Position numbers and translations under genes: made by a program. The notes beneath the pieces were generated by a model. That model saw only the letters and a program-made list of their open reading frames with translations. It was not told the origin of the DNA and made no database searches. 64,000 nt of DNA, from positions 29,018 to 93,017 of the forward strand of contig CAJNDD010000005.1 in assembly GCA_905221435.1 (NCBI GenBank), read 5' to 3'. The DNA is from a bacterium. Lineage in GTDB: Bacteria > Bacillota > Bacilli > Lactobacillales > Streptococcaceae. Each line of letters opens with the position of its first letter. The stretch's first letter is position 1. Of this stretch, positions 48,177 to 58,180 are shown piece after piece.

Positions 48177-49235
48177 CTAATCTGCTTGGTAAATGGCATC
48201 AATAGCTACTTTCGCTGCTTCATAATTTCCTAGGTAATCCTCTGCTAGATAAACTAGTGGAATGTTTGTTAAATATATCTCTCTCATCTGATCCAAATGC
48301 TGGGAAAAACTGTAGCGAATGTGGTCTTCTGCCATGGTCATATCTCTAAAACCGTCATTGACATAGGAGCCAACAGGCTGCACAAAGAGAATCAAGTCCC
48401 ATTTTTCCTTGGTCAAGATAGAGGCAAAGAGATTGTCAAAGGTTTCTCCTGATAAGTCCCCCTGATCCTCAGTCTCCATGTAATAGTCATAGTAGCCCTT
48501 GGTTACCAAGGAGTTGGTATCGGCTATCACTAGACCTCGATTGGCATTACTGTCAATTAACTTAGAGGTCTGGTCATACTGCCCTAAAAGAAGATAGTAG
48601 TAATCTTTTGGAGTCAATTCATCGTCGCGGACATTGTTTTTAATCTGGTACTCACGCGCGTATTCCAGACTAACAGGCGCATCGTAATACCTTGCCAAAT
48701 CCTTGGCTAGAGTGGTCTTCCCATTACTGGCACTTCCCATAATCAACACTTTCTTGGTAAACTGACGACGGAAGGGTTGAGCGATGTATTTCCAATATTT
48801 GCTTGGATTTTCTCGAATCATAGTCGCTGAGATACCAAACTTTCTTTCTTGCAAGACGGTGCCAAATCCACGTTTAGCTAATTCTTGCTGGTAGTCTGCT
48901 TCTCCCACAAAGAAGAGCAATTCTTGCTGGGTTTCATCATAGGAAATCTCCGCTAACATCTGGTCCAACCACTCCTGCCAACCCATAGGGTAACGGGGAA
49001 GGTTGGTCTCATCCAGCTTGCAGACAGAGGTCAATTCGTCATCACGAAAAGCCTCTCGGATATAGCGAAATCGCTTTTGAAGACTTAAACCTACCTGCTC
49101 ACCTCGGTCTCCTTCGTAGCCTGAAACGACTACCCAGACCTGGTCACACTGACGCTTCGCTCGCTGGATCAGATCGATATGCCCCTGATGAAGGGGGGCA
49201 AAGGTCCCAAACACCACTGCTGTTTTCTTTTTCAT
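48177..49235 (-). CDS. nadR: Bifunctional NMN adenylyltransferase / ribosylnicotinamide kinase NadR
   Basis: A 352-residue enzyme that phosphorylates nicotinamide riboside and converts NMN to NAD. N-terminal nucleotidyltransferase domain (GTFAPLHQGH at residues 10-19) and C-terminal kinase with P-loop GSASNGKTT (near 167). It lacks the N-terminal helix-turn-helix of enterobacterial NadR, so it is purely enzymatic here. First gene of the nadR-pnuC-Nudix operon. Confidence 0.93.
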   Translation of the reverse strand: MKKKTAVVFGTFAPLHQGHIDLIQRAKRQCDQVWVVVSGYEGDRGEQVGLSLQKRFRYIREAFRDDELTSVCKLDETNLPRYPMGWQEWLDQMLAEISYDETQQELLFFVGEADYQQELAKRGFGTVLQERKFGISATMIRENPSKYWKYIAQPFRRQFTKKVLIMGSASNGKTTLAKDLARYYDAPVSLEYAREYQIKNNVRDDELTPKDYYYLLLGQYDQTSKLIDSNANRGLVIADTNSLVTKGYYDYYMETEDQGDLSGETFDNLFASILTKEKWDLILFVQPVGSYVNDGFRDMTMAEDHIRYSFSQHLDQMREIYLTNIPLVYLAEDYLGNYEAAKVAIDAIYQAD

Positions 49236-49262
49236 AAACGTTTTACCTTTTTATAATTTTTG

Positions 49263-49313
49263 ATATTTTTGTTTTCTATGTTTTTATTATATACTATATT
49301 TTTGTTTTGTCAA
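49263..49313 (-). promoter_or_regulatory. nadR promoter with 13-bp direct repeats
   Basis: Leftward -35 TTGACA (49308-49313), 16-nt spacer, -10 TATAAT (49286-49291). AAAACAAAAATAT occurs on the leftward strand at 49296-49308, inside the spacer, and again at 49263-49275, downstream of the start site. The pair is a candidate operator for the NrtR-like protein or NiaR. Confidence 0.6.
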
Positions 49314-49341
49314 TACTTTTTTATCATTTTTTATAAAAAGT

Positions 49342-49375
49342 AGCAAAAAAGAATCAGGATTGCTCCTGATTCTCC
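49342..49375 (-). terminator. Terminator of ctsR-clpC
   Basis: AGAATCAGGA and TCCTGATTCT pair around a 4-nt loop with TTTTTTG leftward. Confidence 0.9.
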
Positions 49376-49379
49376 ATTT

Positions 49380-51812
49380 TTAAGCAATATCAAATTTTAA
49401 TTGACCAGCTTTGACACCAATCTTAAGGGTCTTCCCTGCTACCAGTTCCCCCTTGAGAAGAAGTTCTGCCAACTTGTCCTCCACTTCTGTTTGCAGGGTT
49501 CTGCGAAGTGGGCGAGCTCCCATTTCTGGATTGTAACCGTGACTAGCTAGCAACTTCAGTGCCGAAGCTTGCAGTTTCAAGTCGATACCCTTCTCTGCCA
49601 GGCTAGCAATCAATGGTTTAACCATGATCTTGACAATTTCCTGCATGTGGTCGCTATCCAAACTGTGGAAGACCACCTTTTCATCAATACGGTTGATAAA
49701 CTCTGGTCGATAAGCTTTTTTCAACTCTTCAAAGATTCGTTTTTCCATATTTTCCTGGTCAAAACGAATATCTTTCGCGCCAAAGCCAACAGTCTTGTCA
49801 TCACGAAGGGCTGTCGCACCAAGGTTTGACGTCATGATGATGATGGTATTTGAAAAGTCCACCTTGCGCCCCTTGCTATCTGTCAAAACACCGTCGTCCA
49901 GAACCTGCAAGAGAACATTAAAGATATCTGGGTGGGCCTTCTCTACCTCATCAAAGAGGAGAACGGAATAAGGTTTGTTGCGAACCTTCTCAGTCAACTC
50001 CCCACCTTCTTCATAACCCACATAGCCCGGAGGAGCTCCATTGAGACGACTAGCCGCAAATTTCTCCATATACTCACTCATATCAAAGCGGATAAGGGCT
50101 GATTCATCATCAAAGAGGACTTCTGCCAGAGCCTTTGCCAATTCGGTCTTACCGACACCAGTTGGTCCTAGAAACATAAAGGAACCAATCGGACGCTTGT
50201 GGCTGCGAATTCCTGACTGGTTGCGGCGAATCGCACGGCTAATACTTAAAACAGCTTGATCTTGACCGATGACACGTTTGTGTAGTTCAGCTTCAAGATT
50301 TAGATACTTCTTGGCATCAGTCTGAGTCAGTTTTTGAACTGGGATACCTGACAAGCGACTCAAGGTAGTCAAAATTTCAGATTCTGTTACCAAGTCTTTA
50401 TAGACAGGGACTTCCTGCTCCTTTGCGATTAGCTGGGCAGCTTGTTTCCACTTGCCATCCATCAGGGCCTTGTCAGCTGGACTCAAGTCAGATTCGTCTG
50501 CTTTCACATGCTTGGATTTGTTTTGCACTGTTGCTGCTGCTTCATCTAAGAGGTCGATAGCAGAGTCTGGCAAGTGACGACTAGTCAAGTAACGATGCGC
50601 CATCTTAACAGCTGTTTCAACAGCTTCATCTGTGATTTGCACACGATGGTGTTTCTCATAGGTAGCCTTCAAACCTTGCAAAATGATCATACTGTCAGCT
50701 AGACTTGGCTCTTCAATCGTCACTTTTGCAAAACGACGAGAAAGAGCTGCGTCTTTTTCAATGTGTTTTTGGTATTCTTCCTGAGTGGTTGCACCAACTG
50801 TTCTCAGAGTTCCACGAGCCAAGGCTGGTTTCAAGATATTGGCCGCATCCAGAGTCGAGTCAATACCGCTACCAGAACCCATGATGGTGTGGAGTTCATC
50901 GATAAAGAGGATCACTTTGCCATCTTCCTCGATATCCTTGATGATGTTGTTCATACGCTCTTCAAAGTCACCACGGAAACGTGTCCCCGCAACGACATTC
51001 ATCAAATCAAGCTCTAGAACGCGCATCTTTGCCATTTCAGCTGGTACGTCCCCACTAGCAATACGCTGGGCAAGCCCAAGTGCTAAAGCTGTTTTCCCGA
51101 CACCCGCATCTCCAACCAAGACCGGATTGTTCTTGGTTTTACGGCTCAAGATTTGAATCATACGTGAGATTTCCTTGTCTCGACCGATAACTGGCTCTAA
51201 CTTGCCAGAACGCGCTTGCTCCGTCAGGTCATGAGTATAATCCTCTAAACCACCACTTTGAGCTTGAGGCATGCCCATCATATTGGCCATAGAATTTTGC
51301 TTGTCAGTTACTGTGCGATGGCGTTGACGCAAAGCCTTAAGATCTTCTCTAGTCCAGCCAGCACGCTCTTCTAGATTGCGACGAAGAGCAGCAATTCTAA
51401 CCTGATCTTTCTGGTCTTCATAAGAAAAGCCCGCTCTCTCCAAGATACGAGTTGCCAAGGCATTGCCGTCATGCAAGATCGCATAGAGGACATGTTCTGT
51501 CCCTAGCACCTTTGCGTGGACCACTGAGGCTACATACTCTGCTTCTGCAAAGAGAACTTCTAAACGATGGGAAAAGGGCAATTCCGTAAAGGTTTCATCT
51601 TCGCTATAGTCGGTTTCAGTCAGTTCCAACGCAACCTCTTCTAAACGGTCCATTTCATAAGGATAATCACTTAGAGTCGCACCTGCCACACTGTAACTGT
51701 GATTGGACATGGCAATCAATAAATGCCAAGACTCTAGATAACGAGCTCCAAAATGGCTCGCAACCATGTAGGCACTTTCGATACATTCATTCAATGCTTT
51801 TGAATAGTTCAT
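49380..51812 (-). CDS. clpC: AAA+ unfoldase ClpC
   Basis: An 810-residue Hsp100 ATPase. N-terminal Clp repeats (1-145), first AAA+ module with [10 protein letters not shown] (near 225) and LFIDELHT, middle domain, second AAA+ module with [10 protein letters not shown] (near 550) and a ClpP-binding-type C-terminal half. It partners with ClpP in protein quality control and competence control. The gene follows ctsR by one base and shares its operon. Confidence 0.95.
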   Translation of the reverse strand: MNYSKALNECIESAYMVASHFGARYLESWHLLIAMSNHSYSVAGATLSDYPYEMDRLEEVALELTETDYSEDETFTELPFSHRLEVLFAEAEYVASVVHAKVLGTEHVLYAILHDGNALATRILERAGFSYEDQKDQVRIAALRRNLEERAGWTREDLKALRQRHRTVTDKQNSMANMMGMPQAQSGGLEDYTHDLTEQARSGKLEPVIGRDKEISRMIQILSRKTKNNPVLVGDAGVGKTALALGLAQRIASGDVPAEMAKMRVLELDLMNVVAGTRFRGDFEERMNNIIKDIEEDGKVILFIDELHTIMGSGSGIDSTLDAANILKPALARGTLRTVGATTQEEYQKHIEKDAALSRRFAKVTIEEPSLADSMIILQGLKATYEKHHRVQITDEAVETAVKMAHRYLTSRHLPDSAIDLLDEAAATVQNKSKHVKADESDLSPADKALMDGKWKQAAQLIAKEQEVPVYKDLVTESEILTTLSRLSGIPVQKLTQTDAKKYLNLEAELHKRVIGQDQAVLSISRAIRRNQSGIRSHKRPIGSFMFLGPTGVGKTELAKALAEVLFDDESALIRFDMSEYMEKFAASRLNGAPPGYVGYEEGGELTEKVRNKPYSVLLFDEVEKAHPDIFNVLLQVLDDGVLTDSKGRKVDFSNTIIIMTSNLGATALRDDKTVGFGAKDIRFDQENMEKRIFEELKKAYRPEFINRIDEKVVFHSLDSDHMQEIVKIMVKPLIASLAEKGIDLKLQASALKLLASHGYNPEMGARPLRRTLQTEVEDKLAELLLKGELVAGKTLKIGVKAGQLKFDIA

Positions 51813-51813
51813 C

Positions 51814-52272
51814 TTACTTCTCTTTTCTATCTACCTCTTGTAATAGCTGTCGGAGCATATTGGCACGGACAACTGAGGATTCTTCCCCTAGGACACGATC
51901 TGTTGCTACTGAAGTCAGCAAGGTCATCTCCTGTTTGGTCATCAAGTCCTGCTCCACCAAAAGTTGGAGAATATCCTCATAAATCTCCTGACTAACTCGC
52001 TCACCAATCGAGTAAAGCAAATCGCGGAGCATCTCATGATGACTGGAAAACTCAATACGCCCTATGCGAATGTAGCCTCCACCACCACGCTTGCTCTCAA
52101 CCAAGTAACCTCTGCTTTCAGTAAAGCGGGTCTTAATGACATAATTGATCTGACTCGGTACTACCTGAAAGGTATCTGCCAACTGGCTCCGTTGCAATTC
52201 CACGATACCAGATTGGTCTAAAATCGCCTTGATATAGGCTTCGATATGATCTGATGTATTTTTAAATCTCAT
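51814..52272 (-). CDS. ctsR: Heat-shock repressor CtsR
   Basis: A 152-residue winged-helix repressor of clp genes. N-terminal DNA-binding domain (VVPSQINYVIKTRFT) and the glycine-rich wing (SKRGGGGYIRIGRI) that senses heat are intact; the C-terminal dimer domain follows. Autoregulated through the CtsR box directly upstream, with clpC downstream. Confidence 0.96.
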   Translation of the reverse strand: MRFKNTSDHIEAYIKAILDQSGIVELQRSQLADTFQVVPSQINYVIKTRFTESRGYLVESKRGGGGYIRIGRIEFSSHHEMLRDLLYSIGERVSQEIYEDILQLLVEQDLMTKQEMTLLTSVATDRVLGEESSVVRANMLRQLLQEVDRKEK

Positions 52273-52297
52273 AGTAAATCAAACTCCTTCTTTGAAC

Positions 52298-52320
52298 CTT
52301 GACTATCTTTGACTATTATA
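52298..52320 (-). promoter_or_regulatory. CtsR operator and -10 box of ctsR-clpC
   Basis: Leftward strand reads AGTCAAA-GAT-AGTCAAG, a near-perfect tandem CtsR heptad, immediately after a TATAAT -10 box at 52315-52320. Confidence 0.85.
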
Positions 52321-52344
52321 CCGAAATTTTTGATTTTTTTAAAG

Positions 52345-52387
52345 AAAAAGGGCGCTGGTAAAGGATAATCTTCACCAACTCCCTATT
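52345..52387 (-). terminator. Putative terminator of the thiamine-precursor ABC operon
   Basis: Imperfect stem GGGAGTTGGTGAAG / CTTTACCAGCGCCC with TTTTTCTTT leftward. Confidence 0.55.
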
Positions 52388-52390
52388 TTT

Positions 52391-53119
52391 CTACTTATCT
52401 AAGCCTAATTCTGCTAATATTTGCCGTTTGTAGGCAATCTTTTGGACTTCCTTATCCTCACCTTCAGACCAATCTAGTTTAATTTCTGAAACAATTTGCC
52501 CAGGACGATTTTTCAAGATATAGATGCGGTCGCTGAGATTGAGGGCCTCTTCGATACTATGCGTGATGATGAGGGTCGTCAGCTGCAGCTGCTTATGAAT
52601 CTCCAGATACCAAGCGTGGAGTTCCATCTTGGTCATCTCATCCAAGGCGCTAAATGCCTCATCCAAGAGAAAGAGCTTGTGCCCGAAAAGGTAGGTACGA
52701 AGCAAGGCTACACGCTGGCGCATCCCACCACTGAGTTCATGGGGATACTTATCTCGTATAGCAGTCAGCTGGAAGGTCGCAAGGATGTCATCCGCTCGGG
52801 CAATGGCCTCCGCCTTATCCACCTTTTGAATCAAGAGAGGCAGGATGATATTGCCAAGCACAGTTTTGTGCTCCAAGAGGAGATCCTTTTGCAGCATATA
52901 ACTCACGCGCCCCTTAGGATTTTCCTCGCCATCAAGGACAATTCTTCCCGACTGGACTTCTAAAATTCCTGCAATCAGGTTAAAGAGGGTAGTCTTGCCT
53001 ACACCACTTGGGCCTAGGATAGAAACCACTTCACCCGAAGTCACCTGCAGGTTAATATCCTCTAAAATCTTTTCATCGCCATAGGCATAGCTTACGTGTT
53101 CTAGTCTAATTTCTGTCAT
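52391..53119 (-). CDS. ABC transporter ATP-binding protein for thiamine precursor
   Basis: A 242-residue ATPase of the nitrate/taurine/HMP importer class: Walker A GPSGVGKTTL, signature LSGGMRQRVAL, Walker B LFLLDEAFSALD. Energises the permease at 54165-54923; begins on the last base of the binding-protein gene. Confidence 0.9.
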   Translation of the reverse strand: MTEIRLEHVSYAYGDEKILEDINLQVTSGEVVSILGPSGVGKTTLFNLIAGILEVQSGRIVLDGEENPKGRVSYMLQKDLLLEHKTVLGNIILPLLIQKVDKAEAIARADDILATFQLTAIRDKYPHELSGGMRQRVALLRTYLFGHKLFLLDEAFSALDEMTKMELHAWYLEIHKQLQLTTLIITHSIEEALNLSDRIYILKNRPGQIVSEIKLDWSEGEDKEVQKIAYKRQILAELGLDK

Positions 53120-54126
53120 TATTTTACAAATTCGTTAGTGAAGCCCTTGTCAGTCAAGTCTTCTTTAAGGATACCATGTTCTTTATCCCATTTGTAGAAG
53201 GCATTCCAGCGGTCAGCGTCAAATTGTCCCCATTTTTCCTTATCGCTTGCGTATTCTTTTGACAAGTATTTTTGAGATTCGATGACAAAATCACGTTTTT
53301 CCTTGAGTTCAGGTGCATTCTTGATGAGGATATCGGCAGCTTCTTCTGGGTGTTCCATGGCATATTGGTAGCCTTTTTTAATAGCTTGGATGACTTTGCG
53401 AGCTTCTTCTTTGTTGTCTTTTAGATAGTCGTTGTTAGCGATGATAACGGGTGAGTAGTAGTCAAACTCCTTGACATAGTCTTTCAAGTACATGAAGTTA
53501 GCGTCTACGCCTTGAGATTTAGCAAGGATACCATCCCAACCGTAGTAAATCCAAGCAGTATCAAAGACGCCATTGGCAATCGGTGTGATCGAGTTTGAGT
53601 CATTGTTTGGTACTTTTTCGACCTTCTCAAAGTCTCCACCTTGCGATTCTACCAAGGTTTTCAACATGGCAAGCTCAGTCGGGTCATTCCAAGTTCCGTA
53701 TTTCTTACCAACCAAGTCTTTTGGACTGGTGACATTGTCAGATTTACGAGAAATGATTCCTGATGTATTGTGCTCAACGATAGCAGCAACGGCAGTGATT
53801 CCTGCTCCTTTTTCCAATTTCTTAGCCATGTAGTCTTGGAAATAGATAGCAAATGGTGCCTTGCCATTGATTACCAAGTCAGACGAGCTTTCTTCTGGTG
53901 GCAATTTCAAATCAACATCCACTCCAGCTTCTTTGAAATAACCTTTTTCCTTGGCAACATAAAGCCCTGTGTGGTTGGTATTTGGCGTCCAGTCTAGGAT
54001 AAAGTCAATTTTTTTGAGTTCTGCTTCTTTGTTGTCTTTAGAAGCAGTTCCTTGGCCACAAGCTACCAACACGACAGCTACAAGAGCTGTTACAAGCGTT
54101 AAAAACACTTTCCATGTTTTCATCAT
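53119..54126 (-). CDS. ABC transporter binding lipoprotein, ThiY/NMT1-like
   Basis: A 335-residue lipoprotein (lipobox VVAC near residue 23) of the NMT1/THI5-like family, with the family motif DFILDWTPNTNHTGLYVA near 40-57. Relatives bind formylaminopyrimidine or HMP, precursors of thiamine. Start ATG 54126 gives 8-nt spacing to GAGG; ATG 54132 and the longer frame to 54180 have poorer sites. The TPP riboswitch ahead of the operon supports the role. Confidence 0.88.
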   Translation of the reverse strand: MMKTWKVFLTLVTALVAVVLVACGQGTASKDNKEAELKKIDFILDWTPNTNHTGLYVAKEKGYFKEAGVDVDLKLPPEESSSDLVINGKAPFAIYFQDYMAKKLEKGAGITAVAAIVEHNTSGIISRKSDNVTSPKDLVGKKYGTWNDPTELAMLKTLVESQGGDFEKVEKVPNNDSNSITPIANGVFDTAWIYYGWDGILAKSQGVDANFMYLKDYVKEFDYYSPVIIANNDYLKDNKEEARKVIQAIKKGYQYAMEHPEEAADILIKNAPELKEKRDFVIESQKYLSKEYASDKEKWGQFDADRWNAFYKWDKEHGILKEDLTDKGFTNEFVK

Positions 54127-54164
54127 TTTCATTTCCTCTTTTCTTTTTCTCAAACGTTCTTGTC

Positions 54165-54923
54165 CTATGAACGTTTCCATTTAATCACATATTTTTCGCT
54201 AATATCGACCAACTTCATACCCAAAAGGCTGATAATCGACACCAGAATAATAATGGCAAACATGGTATCATACTGAAACAGTTTCTTGGACTGAATCATG
54301 TAGACACCTAGTCCTTCAAAGCCTCCCAACCACTCAGATACCACTGTTGTGATAAAGGCGTAGGAGACACTGACCCTCAGACCTGCATAAAAGTAAGGCA
54401 GGCTGACAGGGATTTTAAAATGCCAAAGGATTTGCCAAGGGTTTGCTCGCATCAGACTAAACAAGGTCAGCATATCCTTGTCACAATGCCTAAAACCGTC
54501 CAAAATACTAACGATGATAGGGAAGGTTGTCGTCAGGATAATCAAGACAATCTTGGGCAAAATCCCATATCCTAGCCACAAGACCAAGATTGGGGCTATG
54601 GCAATGGTCGGAATGGTCTGGACGACCACCATCATAGGGTAAATCAGGTCATTAAGCCAAGTCAAACTATCCATAAGCACCGCCATGAGACAGGCAATCA
54701 AGACTCCCAGAACTAGACCTAGCAAAGCCACTCTCAAGGTTGCCCAGCTATGGTGCCAGAGAAATTCTCTGTCACGAACAAAGGCCTGGAGGATTTCAAG
54801 AGGAGTTGGCAGGATAAACTTGGGTAAAAGTTTGAATATTCCTGCTAACTGCCAGACCGACAAGACTCCTATAAAGCCAAAAAGACTAATCTGTCGTCTC
54901 AGTATACTTTTCAAGTTTCTCAT
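54165..54923 (-). CDS. ABC transporter permease for thiamine precursor
   Basis: A 252-residue permease with six helices and the EAA-type loop LMRANPWQILWHFKIPVSLP. ATG 54923 used (TTG at 54926 precedes it). Its start overlaps the thiamine-binding-protein gene by 38 nt. Middle gene of the TPP-controlled operon. Confidence 0.88.
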   Translation of the reverse strand: MRNLKSILRRQISLFGFIGVLSVWQLAGIFKLLPKFILPTPLEILQAFVRDREFLWHHSWATLRVALLGLVLGVLIACLMAVLMDSLTWLNDLIYPMMVVVQTIPTIAIAPILVLWLGYGILPKIVLIILTTTFPIIVSILDGFRHCDKDMLTLFSLMRANPWQILWHFKIPVSLPYFYAGLRVSVSYAFITTVVSEWLGGFEGLGVYMIQSKKLFQYDTMFAIIILVSIISLLGMKLVDISEKYVIKWKRS

Positions 54924-55176
54924 CAATACTTAAAATCTCTCCTACATTTATTTTGACATTGGCAAAGACATTATCTGCTTCCTGCCCTGCCACTTCAAGC
55001 GCTTCTTTGAGAATACGCATGAGCTCATCCAACTCCCCTTCCAAGACCGTTTCAAAGGGTGTCACCACCATAGTCACGGACTGAGCTTGCAGATAAGTAA
55101 TCACTTGATCGATAATAGCGATTCGATAAATCCCCTGTGATAGGGGCAAGACTTGCAAGGCAATGCTTGCTTTCAT
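54886..55176 (-). CDS. Thiamine-binding protein, MTH1187/YkoF-like
   Basis: A 96-residue ferredoxin-like protein (MKASIALQVLPLSQG, VVTPFETVLEGELDELM) of the MTH1187/DUF77 family, which binds thiamine or precursors. First gene behind the TPP riboswitch, translationally overlapped with the permease gene. Confidence 0.85.
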   Translation of the reverse strand: MKASIALQVLPLSQGIYRIAIIDQVITYLQAQSVTMVVTPFETVLEGELDELMRILKEALEVAGQEADNVFANVKINVGEILSIDEKLEKYTETTD

Positions 55177-55205
55177 AAAAACCTCCTTTTCTCAGGTTCC
55201 CTTTT

Positions 55206-55243
55206 GACAAAAAGAAAACCTTTCCCATATGTACGGAAAAGGT
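55206..55243 (-). terminator. Riboswitch-controlled terminator
   Basis: CCTTTTCC and GGGAAAGG form a stem followed by TTTTCTTTTT, between the TPP aptamer and the first gene. Placement fits premature termination when TPP is bound. Confidence 0.8.
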
Positions 55244-55249
55244 GCAGAA

Positions 55250-55346
<97 letters not shown>

Positions 55347-55454
55347 ATATGGACATATAGTAACGCAAATACAAGGAAAAGTCAAGGAAACTGCTTACAG
55401 AAAATCATGAAAAAGAGTTTGAAGTCAAATGCTTCAAACTCTATCATAGTTTTC

Positions 55455-58088
55455 TTATTTAGCCTCGTACCAGGTTGCCCCTTCATTTTCATCTGCGATA
55501 AGGGGAACGCTGAGTTTGATGGCTTCTTCCATGGTTTGTTTCACCAGTACTTTGACGACTGCTAGTTCTGATTTCGGAACTTCAAGGACAATTTCATCAT
55601 GCACTTGCAACAGCATCTTGGTCTGATAGCCACCTTCAACTAGAGCTTTGTCTAGCTGGATCATAGCAATCTTAAGAATATCTGCTGCTGAGCCTTGGAT
55701 AGGAGAGTTGATGGCAGTTCGCTCTGCAAAACCACGAATGTTAAAGTTACGCGAATTAATATCTGGCAACTCACGACGACGCTTGAAGAGAGTCTCTACG
55801 TAGCCCTTATCACGCGCCTCACGCACCACCTCATCCATGTAGTTTTTAATACCTAGAAAACGTTCAAAGTAAGTATCAATGTAGGCTTTTGCTTCCTTAC
55901 GGCTGATGCCCAGATTATTAGACAAGCCAAAGTCTGAAATCCCGTAAACCACTCCGAAGTTAACCGCCTTGGCATTACGACGGTCATTTGCAGTCACATC
56001 TTCAGGACGTTCAATTCCAAAGACCCGCATGGCCGTCGAGGTATGGATATCTGCTCCCTCTTGAAAGGCCTTAATTAAGTGCTCATCCTTAGAGATATGC
56101 GCCAAAACGCGCAATTCAATCTGCGAATAATCCGAGCTGAGTAGCACGCTATCCTCCCACTCAGGCACGAAAGCCTTACGAATGAGACGACCTTGTTCCA
56201 AACGAACAGGGATATTTTGCAAGTTTGGATCCACACTAGACAAACGCCCAGTCTGAGTCAAATCCTGCACATAGCGCGTGTGAATCTTGCCATCAGCCAA
56301 AATCCAGTCCTGCAAGCCAATCACATAGGTAGATTGGATCTTAGCAATCTGACGGTAGTCTAGAATTCTTTTAACAATTGGTGCAATAGGAGCTAGGCGC
56401 TCCAACACATCCACGGCTGTCGAGTAACCTGTCTTGGTTTTCTTGGTGTATTCTAGAGGAAGACCCAGTTTTTCAAAAAGGAGGACGCCCAACTGCTTAG
56501 GGGAATTGATATTAAACTCCTCACCAGCCAACTCATAGATTTCTTGAGTGAGTTGCTCAATGACGACCTCATTTTCAGCCTGCATCTCAAGCAAGGTTTC
56601 TCTTTTGACCTTGATCCCAGCGATTTCCATCTTGGCAAGGACAAAGGCCAGAGGCTGCTCCATGTCATAGAGGAGATCTAACTGTCCATGTTCACTGAGT
56701 TTTTCAAGCAAAACAGGCTCAGTCTCAACCAATACTGCAACCTTGCGAGTCAAATGCTCCAAGAATTTCTCTCTCTCAGGGATAGCTTTCTTGACACCCT
56801 TACCGTAGAAAGTCTCATCATCGACCAAGTATGTTTGACCGTAGAGACTAGCAATGGTTGAGATTTCATTATTCTCGACTGTTGAGAGTAAGTATTTTGC
56901 CAAACGACTGTCAAAAGCAGGTGCCTGCAGGTTCAAGCCCAAGCGATTTAACAGAACCTTCGCTTTCTTAAAGTCATACACTTTCAGAGGTGTTTTTTCT
57001 AAAAATTCCTTGAGAATCGGCTCCTGCAAGAGCTCAAGTTTATCTGTAGCGTAAAGTTTATCTCCGCAGGACCAGGCAAAACCAACCAAGTCATCTGTAT
57101 GGTAGTTCTCACCAAAGAGTTCAAAGTGGAAGATAGAGTCTGCGCTCAGCATGTCTTGACTGACGTGGTCAACGATAGTGAAATCCAAACTTTCAGGCGC
57201 ATCCGTTGATGACACATTTAGAGCTTGCTTGAGCTGTTTGAAGCCCATCTCATCGTAAAATTTCCCAAGATTTTCCACATCTGGACCATTATAAACCAAA
57301 TCATCTAGTCCAATCTCAATCGGTGCCTGAGTATCAATGGTTGCTAGCGTTTTCGATAAAAAGGCTTGTTCCTTGTCATTAATGAGATTTTCCTTCATCT
57401 TAGAAGCCTTCATCCCATCGATATTTTCATAAATACCCTCAAGCGAACCATGCTCCAGCAAGAGCTTGATACCCGTCTTTTCACCGATTTTCGTGACACC
57501 AGGGATATTATCAGACTTATCCCCCATAAGAGCCTTAAGATCAATAAACTGAGCCGGTGTGAGGCCCATCTTTTCCATGAGATAGTCTGGCGTAAATGCC
57601 TCAAACTCAGCCACACCTTTCTTGGAAATCTCGACCACCGTATGCTCATCCGTCAACTGGATCAAATCCTTATCTCCGCTAACGATTGTCACATCAAAAG
57701 AATCCTTCTCAGCCAAACGGCCTAGAGTCCCGATGATATCATCCGCTTCATACTGAGGCAGCTCATAGTGACGAATCCCAAGATGGTCTAACAACTCACG
57801 AATAAAGGGAAATTGCTCACGAAACTCATCTGGAGTTTTAGCGCGACCACCCTTGTAGTCTGCATACATCTCTGTTCGGAAAGTCGTTTTTCCTGCATCA
57901 AAGGCTACCAAAACATGACTGGGCTCAACCCGCTCTATGACATGATTCAACATGAGTTGAAAACCGTAGATTGCATTGGTATGAAGGCCATTAGCATTTT
58001 TAAAACGATCCAACTGCTGATAGAGCGCAAAAAAAGCTCGAAAAGCAACAGAAGATCCATCAATTAATAATAATTTTTTCTTGTCCAT
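55455..58088 (-). CDS. polA: DNA polymerase I
   Basis: An 877-residue enzyme for repair and Okazaki-fragment maturation. N-terminal 5'-3' exonuclease (MDKKKLLLIDGSSVAFRAF to about 290), degenerate 3'-5' exonuclease-like region (about 300-470), and Pol A domain with SSDYSQIELRVLAH (near 655), the O-helix RRNAKAVNFGVVYG and the late motif LLQVHDEIVLEVP. ATG 58088 matches the known start; the open frame extends 12 codons further up. Confidence 0.96.
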   Translation of the reverse strand: MDKKKLLLIDGSSVAFRAFFALYQQLDRFKNANGLHTNAIYGFQLMLNHVIERVEPSHVLVAFDAGKTTFRTEMYADYKGGRAKTPDEFREQFPFIRELLDHLGIRHYELPQYEADDIIGTLGRLAEKDSFDVTIVSGDKDLIQLTDEHTVVEISKKGVAEFEAFTPDYLMEKMGLTPAQFIDLKALMGDKSDNIPGVTKIGEKTGIKLLLEHGSLEGIYENIDGMKASKMKENLINDKEQAFLSKTLATIDTQAPIEIGLDDLVYNGPDVENLGKFYDEMGFKQLKQALNVSSTDAPESLDFTIVDHVSQDMLSADSIFHFELFGENYHTDDLVGFAWSCGDKLYATDKLELLQEPILKEFLEKTPLKVYDFKKAKVLLNRLGLNLQAPAFDSRLAKYLLSTVENNEISTIASLYGQTYLVDDETFYGKGVKKAIPEREKFLEHLTRKVAVLVETEPVLLEKLSEHGQLDLLYDMEQPLAFVLAKMEIAGIKVKRETLLEMQAENEVVIEQLTQEIYELAGEEFNINSPKQLGVLLFEKLGLPLEYTKKTKTGYSTAVDVLERLAPIAPIVKRILDYRQIAKIQSTYVIGLQDWILADGKIHTRYVQDLTQTGRLSSVDPNLQNIPVRLEQGRLIRKAFVPEWEDSVLLSSDYSQIELRVLAHISKDEHLIKAFQEGADIHTSTAMRVFGIERPEDVTANDRRNAKAVNFGVVYGISDFGLSNNLGISRKEAKAYIDTYFERFLGIKNYMDEVVREARDKGYVETLFKRRRELPDINSRNFNIRGFAERTAINSPIQGSAADILKIAMIQLDKALVEGGYQTKMLLQVHDEIVLEVPKSELAVVKVLVKQTMEEAIKLSVPLIADENEGATWYEAK

Positions 58089-58180
58089 ACACCCATTATA
58101 AAGGAAAGCAAGGAAAAATACCATTGAGAAGAATAGGAAAATGGTGGAGAAACTCTCTCTTTTTGTCTACTTTCTGTACC

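Noticed and set aside
49342..49375. Small RNA gene
   Set aside because: The hairpin with T run is fully explained as the clpC terminator.
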